Shown: one piece after another, positions 15,254-23,431 of the stretch | Layout: each line of letters starts with the position of its first letter | Numbering within the stretch: the stretch's first letter is position 1 | Source of the DNA: Oscillospiraceae bacterium | Lineage (GTDB): Bacteria > Bacillota_A > Clostridia > Oscillospirales > Oscillospiraceae | Direction: 5' to 3' | NCBI GenBank assembly: GCA_017456105.1 | Contig: JAFTKA010000011.1 | Location: forward strand, 3,162-67,161 | Length of the DNA: 64,000 bases | Made by a program: the position numbers and the translations under genes | Notes under the pieces: model-generated | Seen by the model: the letters and a program-made list of their open reading frames with translations, nothing else | Databases searched by the model: none | Told to the model about the DNA's origin: nothing

Positions 15254-17182
15254 TTATGTTCCCGTGGTCGACGGATCGAGCCTAACGGTGATTACGGTTG
15301 CATCGTCCTCTCCTGCCGTCTGACCACAGTTCATCAGGCCGGAGGCCAACTCCCCAGGTGTCCGCCCGATATTTTCTTTACAGCAGTGCATGGCATCATT
15401 CTCCCCGATGCCATCGCTGACTAACACAAAAACCTCCCCCCGGCGTAGGGACAGCCGGGCCGTTTCTTCCCGACTTTCGGTTACCGACAGACCGGGCGGC
15501 GGCCCCGCTGTCCCAATTTTTTCTGCACTGATGGTCGATACCAGATAGGACGGAGCCGCTCCCCATTTGTAGGAGGTGGCTCTGCCGGTGTCCAGCTCCA
15601 GCTCCAAAAGATCCACCGTTACCGCCCCTGCCCGGTTTCGCAGGGCACAAAGACTGTTAAGACTTTGCAGGGCGTGGGAGGCAGGGTAGCCGGCAGTCAA
15701 AAGCTTGCGTAAAAGATTGGCCGCGGTTTTTCCCTCCTGCACCGCACCCAGACCCGTACCCATACCGTCGCACATCAGCACATAATACCGGTGGCAAGTG
15801 CCGGCAAATTTCATCACCCGGTCGCCGTTGTCGGATTCCGGCCGGTTGCCGTAGACCCGAACCTCTGCCCGGTAATAGGGCCTTTGGCCCGAAGTTCTGC
15901 GGGAGAGCTGGTCGGAAAGCTCCTGTAAATACTCTGACAAAAACTGATACTGCTGGATCACCGCCGCACGATACTCCTTCTGCCGTTCCCGGTCGGCCTG
16001 AATGGAGCGAAGCTGCTCCTGGGAGCGATGAAGCTCTGCTAAGAATCTTCCGCTTTTGCGGCAAATGATGGGAAGCTCCTGACTGGTGAGCAGGGGCTTG
16101 TGCAGCAGCAGCCCCGGCAATTGAGTGATCCTGCGAATGTCCTTGCAGGAATGCCGGGCAGGACAGCCAGAGCAGGCCTTTTCCGCGGCCTTGCAAACCA
16201 GGGCATTTTCGTCCACAGGGGTTTGGGGCATTTCCAAAAGCACCTGCTGGGTTTGTGCCAAAACACCTGCCGCCATCTCCAGTCGGACCTGTGCCGCTCC
16301 GGTCTCACCCCGACGGTGAGCCAAGCGGCCGGGCCCCGGCAGAAATCCCCCCAGGATACCACCCAGAAAAAGGGCAGGTAGGGGGTAAAGATCCCATTGA
16401 CCGGTGAGCCCCATTACCACTAAATATACCGATGCCGGGGCGATCTGCCCCAGCCAGCCGGGATACCGGGGTAAAAACCGGATCAGATACCCCATGGTCA
16501 TCACCGCTGTCATATGTACCGGCGTGATCTCGGATAAATCCAGGGCAAGCCCTGACAGGGCCGCCGCGGGAAATGCTCCGGTTACTGTCATGGCTCCGGC
16601 GGCCACAAAACCAAAATTCAAGTAGGGGATCGGGGCAATTTGGGCAAGCCCCAAAATACCCAAAGACCAGGCGATCCACTCCAAAGTAGGATTCCTGCCC
16701 TGAAACAGCCGGGCAAAGAGCCAGGCACTGCCACCGCTTAACAGGACTCTCAGGCCGTAAATTGCCACCGGGGCGGTGTCTTCCCAAGCGGTTTGAAACA
16801 GTAGCCCTGTGGCGGCGGTAATGAGGGCTGAAATTGCCGGCAGCAGTAAGGGATTCTCCCGACTGATCCGCCGATCAGACAGGAAAAGGGTCAGAATAAG
16901 TCCCGCTGAGAGCCAAACAAGGCATTGTTCTGCTGCTGTTCCCCAAAAAACCCAGTAGCCCAAGCTGCCGCCTGCGGCCACCAGCACAGCCGACCAGCCG
17001 CTGCAGGCACAAACAAGCCCCAAACTCAGGGATATTGGCAGATTGGCAAGGCTGGCGGCACTCAGGACAAAGCCCGCCGCCACATGTGCCAACCCCCGGA
17101 GGAAAACATGGAATCTCGGATCTACGGACCAGCGGCGGAGGGTGTGCCGACCCTGCCGCACGTAGCCCTGTAAGGAAATCAT
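15254..17182 (-). CDS. spoIIE: Stage II sporulation protein E (PP2C-type phosphatase)
   Basis: SpoIIE dephosphorylates the anti-anti-sigma factor SpoIIAA in the forespore, releasing sigma F. The 642-residue protein has about ten N-terminal membrane segments (about 25-290) and a central Cys cluster (CKAAEKACSGCPARHSC, about 335). The C-terminal phosphatase domain has metal-binding Asp residues in LMCDGMGTG, LVSDGIGE and EDDATVI. It is shorter than the B. subtilis protein of about 827 residues, mainly in the middle region. AAAGGAGTG decides the start at 17182. This gene marks the organism as a spore former. Confidence 0.95.
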   Translation of the reverse strand: MISLQGYVRQGRHTLRRWSVDPRFHVFLRGLAHVAAGFVLSAASLANLPISLSLGLVCACSGWSAVLVAAGGSLGYWVFWGTAAEQCLVWLSAGLILTLFLSDRRISRENPLLLPAISALITAATGLLFQTAWEDTAPVAIYGLRVLLSGGSAWLFARLFQGRNPTLEWIAWSLGILGLAQIAPIPYLNFGFVAAGAMTVTGAFPAAALSGLALDLSEITPVHMTAVMTMGYLIRFLPRYPGWLGQIAPASVYLVVMGLTGQWDLYPLPALFLGGILGGFLPGPGRLAHRRGETGAAQVRLEMAAGVLAQTQQVLLEMPQTPVDENALVCKAAEKACSGCPARHSCKDIRRITQLPGLLLHKPLLTSQELPIICRKSGRFLAELHRSQEQLRSIQADRERQKEYRAAVIQQYQFLSEYLQELSDQLSRRTSGQRPYYRAEVRVYGNRPESDNGDRVMKFAGTCHRYYVLMCDGMGTGLGAVQEGKTAANLLRKLLTAGYPASHALQSLNSLCALRNRAGAVTVDLLELELDTGRATSYKWGAAPSYLVSTISAEKIGTAGPPPGLSVTESREETARLSLRRGEVFVLVSDGIGENDAMHCCKENIGRTPGELASGLMNCGQTAGEDDATVITVRLDPSTTGT

Positions 17183-17286
17183 AAGATCACTCCTTTCGTA
17201 TAGCACAAGCCTAACACGCAAGCTGCGTTAATTTTGTCGGAATCGGTCCTTGGAGAAAGATTTTTGCGGATTGTTTTCCGAAACCC

Positions 17287-17315
17287 TTGAGAAATCAAAA
17301 AATAGCCTGTATAAT
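17287..17315 (+). promoter_or_regulatory. Promoter of the CYTH protein operon
   Basis: TTGAGA (17287-17292) and TATAAT (17310-17315), 17-bp spacer. Confidence 0.8.
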
Positions 17316-17342
17316 AAGGGAAATTCCAAAGGGGGCAAAGCT

Positions 17343-17918
17343 ATGGGCATGGAATATGAACTGAAGTTCCGGGCAACTGCATCGGTGCAGGAAAAGATTC
17401 TGCGGGATAACCCCGGTTCGTGGCAGACCCTTTCCATGGAAACGACCTATTATGACACCCCCACAGATGCCCTGTCTTCCCGGCACTACACCCTCAGAAG
17501 GCGGCTGGAAAACGGAAAAAGCGTCTGCACCCTCAAAACCCCCGCTGAGAATGGAGCAAGAGGGGAGTGGGAGACTGAGAATGACAGCATCGAAACGGCA
17601 ATTCCGATATTATGTAAACTTAGAAATACAGAAGAGCTCCTTTCTCTGACCCGGGAGGGCATCGTCCCCGTCTGCGGAGCAAGGTTTACCCGGCGGTATC
17701 TGACCCTGGGTTTCGGGGAAAGCACCCTGGAGCTGGCCTTGGACGAGGGAATTCTGTTTAACGGAAATGCCCGGATTCCCCTTTGCGAGGTGGAGATCGA
17801 GCTGAAAAGCGGCAGCATTGACGATGCCAACGCCTGCGGCCTTCTCTTCCGGCAAAAATACGGTCTTGAACCGGAGCATAAAAGCAAATTCAAAAGAGCC
17901 AAGGAGCTGGGCTTATGA
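17343..17918 (+). CDS. CYTH domain protein (triphosphate tunnel enzyme)
   Basis: This 191-residue protein begins MGMEYELKF and so carries the CYTH signature E-x-E-x-K (E4, E6, K8). Later charged strands fit the tunnel fold, for example YYDTPTDAL, LRRRLENGK and LCEVEIELK. CYTH enzymes hydrolyse inorganic triphosphate or act on thiamine triphosphate or nucleotides; most bacterial ones are triphosphatases. GGGGG lies seven bases before the start. It overlaps the exonuclease gene by four bases. Confidence 0.88.
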   Translation: MGMEYELKFRATASVQEKILRDNPGSWQTLSMETTYYDTPTDALSSRHYTLRRRLENGKSVCTLKTPAENGARGEWETENDSIETAIPILCKLRNTEELLSLTREGIVPVCGARFTRRYLTLGFGESTLELALDEGILFNGNARIPLCEVEIELKSGSIDDANACGLLFRQKYGLEPEHKSKFKRAKELGL

Positions 17919-18592
17919 ATGCATTGTTTGCTATCTACGACCGACTGGTCTTATTTGATACGGAGACCACCGGCTTATTTTATCACCGAGATGAGATCAT
18001 CGAATTTGCGGCGGTGGTGGTGGAGCTGCGTGAAGGCGTTCCCACGATCATCGAAGAATACGATGAGCTGATCTCCCTTTCACCCGGCAACCGGGTACCG
18101 CCGGAAATTGAAAAGCTCACCGGCATTACCAACGAAGCCTTGCTGGAAAAGGGCGTACCCAAGACAAAGGTCTGCGGGGATTTTGCCCGTATGGTTGCAG
18201 GCAACACCCTGCTGCTTGCCTATAACGCCCATTTTGACCTGAGCTTTCTTTTCTATATGCTTTTGCGGGACGGCGACATATCCTGCCTGAAGGGCAAGGA
18301 TAAGCTGGACCTTTTAACCGTGTATAAGGATCGCCACAGCTATCCCCATAAGCTGTGTAACGCCATTGAGGTGTATGGCCTTTCCGAACAGGTGCAAAAT
18401 TCCCACCGTGCCATCGACGACGTCATCGCCACAGTGGCGGTTATGGAGAAGATGGAACAGGAAAAAAATGACCTGCCCCGCTACATAAACCTCTTTGGCT
18501 ACAACCCCAAATACGGCATCAGCGGCAAGCCCATCGGCTCGGTTACCTATAAGCCCCAGCCCTTTGACCCGCCCCAGCCCCTGTACCTGTAA
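17915..18592 (+). CDS. DEDDh-family 3'-5' exonuclease (DnaQ-like)
   Basis: This 225-residue protein has the three exonuclease motifs: Exo I LVLFDTETTG (about 11-20), Exo II YNAHFDLSF (about 103) and Exo III HRAIDDVIAT (about 164, DEDDh type). It resembles the proofreading epsilon subunit and PolC exonuclease domains but is a stand-alone enzyme. It probably trims DNA 3' ends. Its start overlaps the CYTH stop (ATGA) and the aminotransferase begins 10 bp later, so these three form an operon. Confidence 0.88.
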   Translation: MNALFAIYDRLVLFDTETTGLFYHRDEIIEFAAVVVELREGVPTIIEEYDELISLSPGNRVPPEIEKLTGITNEALLEKGVPKTKVCGDFARMVAGNTLLLAYNAHFDLSFLFYMLLRDGDISCLKGKDKLDLLTVYKDRHSYPHKLCNAIEVYGLSEQVQNSHRAIDDVIATVAVMEKMEQEKNDLPRYINLFGYNPKYGISGKPIGSVTYKPQPFDPPQPLYL

Positions 18593-18602
18593 GGAGAGAT
18601 CT

Positions 18603-19775
18603 ATGTATAATCAGAAAACTTATGAATTAGGCACAAACCGCTCCGTGATCCGGGAGCTGGCGGAGTACGGCAAACAGCGTGCTGCCATTGTCGGACCGGA
18701 GAATGTGTTTGACTTCAGCATCGGTAATCCCAGCATACCCGCACCTGCCAGGATCAACGATACCATTCGGGAGATCCTTTTAGATACCGATTCCCTTGCC
18801 ATTCACAGCTACACCTCTGCAACCGGCAATCTGGACACCCGGCAGGCCATTGCTGACGACTTAAATGACCGCTTCGGCACTTCCATTACCCCACAGGAGC
18901 TGACCATCGGCTGCGGCACTTCTCAAGAGCTGGTGGCGGTGTTCACCGCCCTGTCCGTGGAGAACTCGGAAATCTTAACCATCGCCCCTTATTTTCCGGA
19001 GTATCAGGTGTATGTGGAGCATGCCGGCTCGAAATTTAAGGTGGTGCCTGCGGACATTCCCGGCTTCCAGATCAATTTGGAAGCCTTGGAGTCTATGCTG
19101 AATCCCAATACCGTGGCAGTGATCATCAACTCGCCCAATAACCCCTCCGGTGCAGTCTATTCTGCCCAGACCCTTGAGCACCTGGCTTGTATCCTGACCC
19201 GGAAGGCGGCAGAATACGGCCACCCCATCTATATCGTGGCAGATGAGCCCTACCGGGAACTGGTGTACGGAAAGCCTGCCCCCTTTATTCCCACCATTTA
19301 CCGGGATACCATCGTGTGCTATTCCTACTCCAAATCCCTGTCGCTGCCCGGCGAGCGGATCGGTTATATTTACATTCCCCGCCAGGCTACCGACAGCGAA
19401 GCCTTGGCTGCCGCCATCTCCGGCGGTACCCGGCTGACAGGCCACATCTGTGCTCCTTCTCTTTTGCAGCAGGTCATCGCCCGGTGTGCTACCCTGCGTC
19501 CGGATATGACCGCCTATGCCCAAAACCGCAAGGCTCTTTCCGAGGGCTTACGGGCGGCTGGCTATGAGATGGCAGAGCCCGACGGTGCATTTTACCTGTT
19601 TGTAAAAGCCCCCGGCGGCGATGCCATGGCCTTCTGTGAAAAGGCCATGGCAAAAGATGTGCTGGTGGTGCCGGGCGACATCTTCGGCTGCCCCGGATAC
19701 CTGAGAGTCTGCTACTGTGTCAGCTATGATACGATCCTGAAGGCCCTTCCCATCTTCCGGGAACTGAACAAATAA
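18603..19775 (+). CDS. PLP-dependent aminotransferase (fold type I, class I/II)
   Basis: This 390-residue enzyme has the Asn/Asp/Tyr set of aspartate-aminotransferase-like enzymes (INSPNNPSG at about 178, VADEPYRELVY at about 215). The PLP-binding Lys lies in SYSKSLSLPGERIGY at about 245. The specific amino acid cannot be told; related clostridial genes are annotated as aspartate, tyrosine or methionine aminotransferases. AAGGAGA decides the start at 18603. A bidirectional terminator follows directly. Confidence 0.9.
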   Translation: MYNQKTYELGTNRSVIRELAEYGKQRAAIVGPENVFDFSIGNPSIPAPARINDTIREILLDTDSLAIHSYTSATGNLDTRQAIADDLNDRFGTSITPQELTIGCGTSQELVAVFTALSVENSEILTIAPYFPEYQVYVEHAGSKFKVVPADIPGFQINLEALESMLNPNTVAVIINSPNNPSGAVYSAQTLEHLACILTRKAAEYGHPIYIVADEPYRELVYGKPAPFIPTIYRDTIVCYSYSKSLSLPGERIGYIYIPRQATDSEALAAAISGGTRLTGHICAPSLLQQVIARCATLRPDMTAYAQNRKALSEGLRAAGYEMAEPDGAFYLFVKAPGGDAMAFCEKAMAKDVLVVPGDIFGCPGYLRVCYCVSYDTILKALPIFRELNK

Positions 19776-19812
19776 AAGAATCCCCCGGTTTACCACCGGG
19801 GGATTCTTTTAT
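19774..19812. terminator. Bidirectional terminator between aminotransferase and CapA-like gene
   Basis: A long palindrome centred near 19792 (AAAGAATCCCCCGGT and its complement), with T-runs on both strands. It serves both convergent genes. Confidence 0.88.
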
Positions 19813-21077
19813 TCACCTTTGATTCTGGCTTCAATTCGCTCCAGGGCATACGCCATGGCGTTGTAGTCGGCCTCGGATACCTTTTCAATATAGTTATTCT
19901 CGTAGGCCGCCATGGTCTCCTTGATCCGCACCACCCGTACCGGCAGGCCGTCCTGCTTTGCCGTATAAATGGGGGTGTAGTCATAGCCGGAAATGGTGGT
20001 CTTGCCGGACTTATTATCCTTGGTAAACGCAAGATCCAAAATCACCGAATACTCCATACCGCTGTCCTGAGCATCGGAATAGAAGCTGCCCAAGGAATAG
20101 GCCACAAACTGACCGTTTTCATTCATGGACATCTGCTGCAGATAAATGGGGTGAGTACCGATCACCGCATCTGCTCCCAGCTCCTGCAAAAGATTCAGGA
20201 TCCGCTTTTGGCTGGAGCTGACGGTGTCGCTCTCCTTACTGCCCCAGTGGAGCAGAACCACGATGGCGTCCGGGTCTTCCCGGGCGGCGGATTTCATGAC
20301 CTGGGTGATTTTCTCTGTATTGATGTTCTGATAGGTGCTGTCATAGTCCTCATAGAGGATATTGACGCAGTTTTCACTGCCGGCGGGCAGAGCCATACCG
20401 TCCACCATGCCCTTGGTAAAGGCCACAAAGGCAATCTTCAAACCGTTTACATTCCGCAGGGTAAAGCCCCGGGCTTTTTGGTAGGAGCTCGTATCCGGCC
20501 ACACACCCAAAGGCTCCATACCGGCGGATCGCACCCGGTCGATGGTCTGACCCAGACCGGAGATGCCGTGGTAGATGGAATAGGAGTTGGCCAGCTGGAT
20601 CAGGTCAACGCCGGCATCGTCCAGAGCCTCCATCATGGACAGGGGAGCGGAGGCGGTTTGCGTGCCGTAGGGAGCACCGTAAAGGCTGCCCTCCAGATTC
20701 AAAACGGCCATATCCGCATTGGCAAGCACCGGAGCAACGTCGCCGAACACCTTGCTGTAATTCAGATCCGCACCGCCGGAATTGACCACGTTGTCAGTGA
20801 TGATCAGATCGCCTGCAAAGGCAAGATGCACCGTGGTGGTGGGAGGGATTTCTGTGGGCTGGGTAGGTGCCGGGGCAACGGTTTCTTTTTCTGTAGGCGA
20901 CTGGGGGGAGGGGGCGTCCGGCCGACTCAGGGCAAAGATCAAAATGCCGCACAGCAAAAGCACGCCTGAAGCAATACCCAACCGGATCATCAGCTTCTTA
21001 CGCTGCACCTGCTGGCTTTCCCGCTGCTGCTGCTTTTGAAGCCGTCTTCTTTTCATTTCTTCCGGGTCAATGGCCAT
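19809..21077 (-). CDS. CapA family protein (poly-gamma-glutamate biosynthesis type)
   Basis: This 422-residue protein has a basic cytoplasmic tail, one membrane anchor (about 30-50) and a Pro/Thr-rich spacer. A CapA-type metallophosphatase-like domain follows (about 80-420; FAGDLIITDNVV, NLEGSL, LHWGSKES, GTHPIYLQ). CapA (PgsA) proteins take part in export or anchoring of poly-gamma-glutamate, but stand-alone copies are widespread and their role is unclear. No pgsB or pgsC is nearby. A 17-bp-spaced promoter is present. Confidence 0.87.
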   Translation of the reverse strand: MAIDPEEMKRRRLQKQQQRESQQVQRKKLMIRLGIASGVLLLCGILIFALSRPDAPSPQSPTEKETVAPAPTQPTEIPPTTTVHLAFAGDLIITDNVVNSGGADLNYSKVFGDVAPVLANADMAVLNLEGSLYGAPYGTQTASAPLSMMEALDDAGVDLIQLANSYSIYHGISGLGQTIDRVRSAGMEPLGVWPDTSSYQKARGFTLRNVNGLKIAFVAFTKGMVDGMALPAGSENCVNILYEDYDSTYQNINTEKITQVMKSAAREDPDAIVVLLHWGSKESDTVSSSQKRILNLLQELGADAVIGTHPIYLQQMSMNENGQFVAYSLGSFYSDAQDSGMEYSVILDLAFTKDNKSGKTTISGYDYTPIYTAKQDGLPVRVVRIKETMAAYENNYIEKVSEADYNAMAYALERIEARIKGE

Positions 21078-21105
21078 GGTATCCCTCCTTCCGTATAATA
21101 ATGGT

Positions 21106-21134
21106 ATTGTACACTATTTTTGCCCGTTTCACAA
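21106..21134 (-). promoter_or_regulatory. Promoter of the CapA-like gene
   Basis: TTGTGA (21129-21134) and TACAAT (21106-21111) with a 17-bp spacer. Confidence 0.65.
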
Positions 21135-21141
21135 GCCCCAC

Positions 21142-21170
21142 TTTACAGGAAAGCTTCTTTCGGTTAAAAT
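21142..21170 (+). promoter_or_regulatory. Promoter of the acidic membrane peptide-gluQ operon
   Basis: TTTACA (21142-21147) and TAAAAT (21165-21170), 17-bp spacer. Confidence 0.6.
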
Positions 21171-21191
21171 AGGCTTAAAGAGGTGATCGGT

Positions 21192-21461
21192 ATGTTTCAG
21201 GATAAGGACGAAGAACTGACCCGGCTTCAGGAGGCTCTGATGGAAGCAGAGCCCGATGAGGAGGAATGGGAAGAAGACGAGCCCGAGTATGACGACTGCG
21301 TTTATAATGCCGACCGCTGCGATGAGGATCTGGAAGCGTATGCCGAGCAGGTTTTGGACGAAACGGAGCAGGGTGCGTCCGGTCTTGCCATCGCAGCACT
21401 GCTGCTTGCCTTAGGGGTTTTGGGGGTATTATTATGGTTTCTCCTGAAGTATTGGATATGA
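21192..21461 (+). CDS. Small acidic protein with C-terminal membrane anchor
   Basis: This 89-residue protein is very acidic in its first 65 residues (runs such as EPDEEEWEEDEPEYDD). It ends in one hydrophobic segment (about 68-87), so it is a tail-anchored type. I do not recognise a family. The ATG at 21192 sits eight bases after AAAGAGG. Its stop overlaps the gluQ start (ATGA), implying coupled expression, but no shared function is evident. Confidence 0.7.
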   Translation: MFQDKDEELTRLQEALMEAEPDEEEWEEDEPEYDDCVYNADRCDEDLEAYAEQVLDETEQGASGLAIAALLLALGVLGVLLWFLLKYWI

Positions 21462-22360
21462 AGCCGCCTGTGGGCCGCTTTGCTCCCACGCCCTCCGGCC
21501 GTATGCACCTGGGAAATGTATTTGCCGCATTGATCGCATGGCTTTCCGTCCGCAGTCGGAACGGCAGCCTGATTTTGCGTATGGAGGACCTGGACACTCA
21601 GCGGACCAGCGATGAATTTGCGGAGATCCTGAGAGACGACCTTCTCTGGCTGGGACTTGACTGGGATCTGGAGACCCAGCCCCAGTCCCAAAGAAGCAAG
21701 GTCTACGATTCCTATTTTGACCGTTTGCAGCAAAGGGAGCTATTGTACCCCTGCTACTGCACCCGCAGTCAGCTCCACAGCGTCAATGCACCCCATTTGT
21801 CCGACGGTACTTACGTCTATCCCGGCACTTGCCGGGGAAGAGAAAAGCAGGACCTTCCCCATTCCTGGCGGGTGAAAGTACCGGACAGGCTTTGGCAGGT
21901 GGAGGATCTGTGCCAGGGGTTGTATGAAGAGAATCTTGCGACCCATTGCGGTGATTTCGTGGTCCGGCGGGCAGACGGCTGCTATGTGTACCAGCTGGCG
22001 GTTACAGTGGACGACGGTGAGGCCGGGGTTACGGAGGTAGTCCGTGGTGTGGATCTACTGAGCTCTGCTCCCCGGCAGATGTACCTGCAGGAATTGTTCG
22101 GCTTCCCGCACCCGACCTACGGCCACGTGCCTCTTTTGGTGGCCTCCGATGGCCGTCGCCTCAGTAAGCGGGATCAGGATCTGGATTTAGGCGTCCTGCG
22201 TCAGAAAATGACGCCCCAAAGGCTATTGGGCATTTTGGCGTATTCGGCAGGCCTTACGGACACGTTGGAAGATATCAGTGCCAAAGAGCTTGTTCATCAG
22301 TTCCGGTGGGAGAAGCTGCAGGGGGAAACCCTGTGTCTGAACACGGAATTTTTGCGGTAG
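21458..22360 (+). CDS. gluQ: Glutamyl-queuosine tRNA(Asp) synthetase GluQ
   Basis: GluQ is a truncated glutamyl-tRNA synthetase that attaches glutamate to queuosine at position 34 of tRNA(Asp). The 300-residue length and lack of an anticodon-binding domain fit. Motifs are the HIGH-like PSGRMHLGN, a zinc site (CYC...YPGTC, about 103-128) and the KMSKS-like RRLSKRD (about 233). The ATG at 21458 overlaps the preceding stop; an in-frame ATG at 21434 is the alternative. A discriminating GluRS is excluded by length. Confidence 0.9.
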   Translation: MKPPVGRFAPTPSGRMHLGNVFAALIAWLSVRSRNGSLILRMEDLDTQRTSDEFAEILRDDLLWLGLDWDLETQPQSQRSKVYDSYFDRLQQRELLYPCYCTRSQLHSVNAPHLSDGTYVYPGTCRGREKQDLPHSWRVKVPDRLWQVEDLCQGLYEENLATHCGDFVVRRADGCYVYQLAVTVDDGEAGVTEVVRGVDLLSSAPRQMYLQELFGFPHPTYGHVPLLVASDGRRLSKRDQDLDLGVLRQKMTPQRLLGILAYSAGLTDTLEDISAKELVHQFRWEKLQGETLCLNTEFLR

Positions 22361-22361
22361 C

Positions 22362-22390
22362 TTGCTTTTTGGTAAAAAATAGGATATAAT
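22362..22390 (+). promoter_or_regulatory. Promoter of the nucleotidyltransferase gene
   Basis: TTGCTT (22362-22367) and TATAAT (22385-22390), 17-bp spacer. Confidence 0.75.
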
Positions 22391-22420
22391 GAAAACACCA
22401 AAATAAATGGAGGTTTTGTT

Positions 22421-23350
22421 ATGAACAAGAAACCGGTTCTGGTGGTATTGGCCGCAGGTATGGGCAGCCGTTACGGCGGCCTGAAGCAGATCGACCCGGT
22501 GGGCAGCCACGGCGAAGCTATTTTGGACTACTCTTTGTTTGACGCCCACGAAGCAGGCTTTGAAACCGCGGTTATCATTATTAAAGAAGCTATCAAAAAG
22601 GATTTTATGGATACCGTAGGTGCAAGACTGAAAAAGTGCCCCATGGAGATCCGCTATGCCTACCAAGAGATCGATAAACTCCCCGCAGGCTTTACCGTTC
22701 CTGCAGAGCGGACCAAGCCCTGGGGTACAAGCCATGCAGTGCTGTGTGCAAAAAATGAGATCGGTGATGCACCCTTTGCGGTAATCAATGCCGATGACTA
22801 CTACGGCAAGGAGGCATTCCAGGAGATCTACAAGTATCTGCTGAATGCTACCAATACCGATACTTACAATTACGCCATGGTTGGCTATGAGCTGGGCAAG
22901 ACCGTTACCGACCACGGCTCTGTAGCCCGGGGTATTTGCGTAACCAATGAGGACGGTTATCTGGCAGAAATTGCCGAGCGTACCAAGATTGAGAAGTTCC
23001 CCGGTGGTATCCACTTTACCGAGGACGACGGACAGACCTGGACTGAGGTCTCTGCCGATGCCCCCGTGTCCATGAACTTCTGGGGTTTCACCCCCGGTTT
23101 CCTGGCGGAGATCGAGAATCATTTCCCGGCATTTTTGGAGAACGCCTTGAAGACAAATCCCATTAAGGCAGAGTTCTACCTGCCGCTGCTGGTCTCTGAT
23201 CTCTTACAGGAGAAGAAGGCTACCGTGAAGGTGCTGCGGACGCCTGCCAAGTGGTTTGGTGTAACCTATGCCGCCGATAAGCCTCAGGTGGTGGCAGCTC
23301 TTAAGGAGATGGCCGACAGGGGTCTGTACCCCGACGGCCTTTGGGGATAA
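22421..23350 (+). CDS. Sugar-phosphate nucleotidyltransferase
   Basis: This 309-residue protein has a Rossmann-like nucleotidyltransferase fold. The signature loop VLAAGMGSRYGGLKQI (about 9-24) and the metal-binding Asp in VINADDYYG (about 125) are visible. It likely activates a sugar phosphate with an NTP; the sugar is not evident. It is a single gene with its own promoter, GGAGG site and terminator. Close relatives are usually annotated only as nucleotidyltransferase. Confidence 0.87.
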   Translation: MNKKPVLVVLAAGMGSRYGGLKQIDPVGSHGEAILDYSLFDAHEAGFETAVIIIKEAIKKDFMDTVGARLKKCPMEIRYAYQEIDKLPAGFTVPAERTKPWGTSHAVLCAKNEIGDAPFAVINADDYYGKEAFQEIYKYLLNATNTDTYNYAMVGYELGKTVTDHGSVARGICVTNEDGYLAEIAERTKIEKFPGGIHFTEDDGQTWTEVSADAPVSMNFWGFTPGFLAEIENHFPAFLENALKTNPIKAEFYLPLLVSDLLQEKKATVKVLRTPAKWFGVTYAADKPQVVAALKEMADRGLYPDGLWG

Positions 23351-23356
23351 GTTTAT

Positions 23357-23390
23357 AAAAAAGGACGTGTCGTAAGACACGTCCTTTTTT
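23357..23390. terminator. Terminator after the nucleotidyltransferase
   Basis: A stem of about 14 bp (AAAAGGACGTGTC with its complement around GTAA) with A- and T-runs on both sides, so it can work both ways. Confidence 0.88.
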
Positions 23391-23410
23391 ACGTTATTGG
23401 GCACATCATA

Positions 23411-23430
23411 AAATATATCCGTTCCCTACA
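23411..23430. repeat. Palindromic repeat family B, partial copy 2
   Basis: Half of a family B element (ATATATCCGTTCCCTACA), directly after the GH2 gene. Confidence 0.6.
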
Positions 23431-23431
23431 A

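Noticed and set aside
17226..17234. TTGTCGGAA upstream of spoIIE as a Spo0A box
   Set aside because: It has one mismatch in the core, and no well-placed -35/-10 pair could be defined, so it is too weak to annotate.
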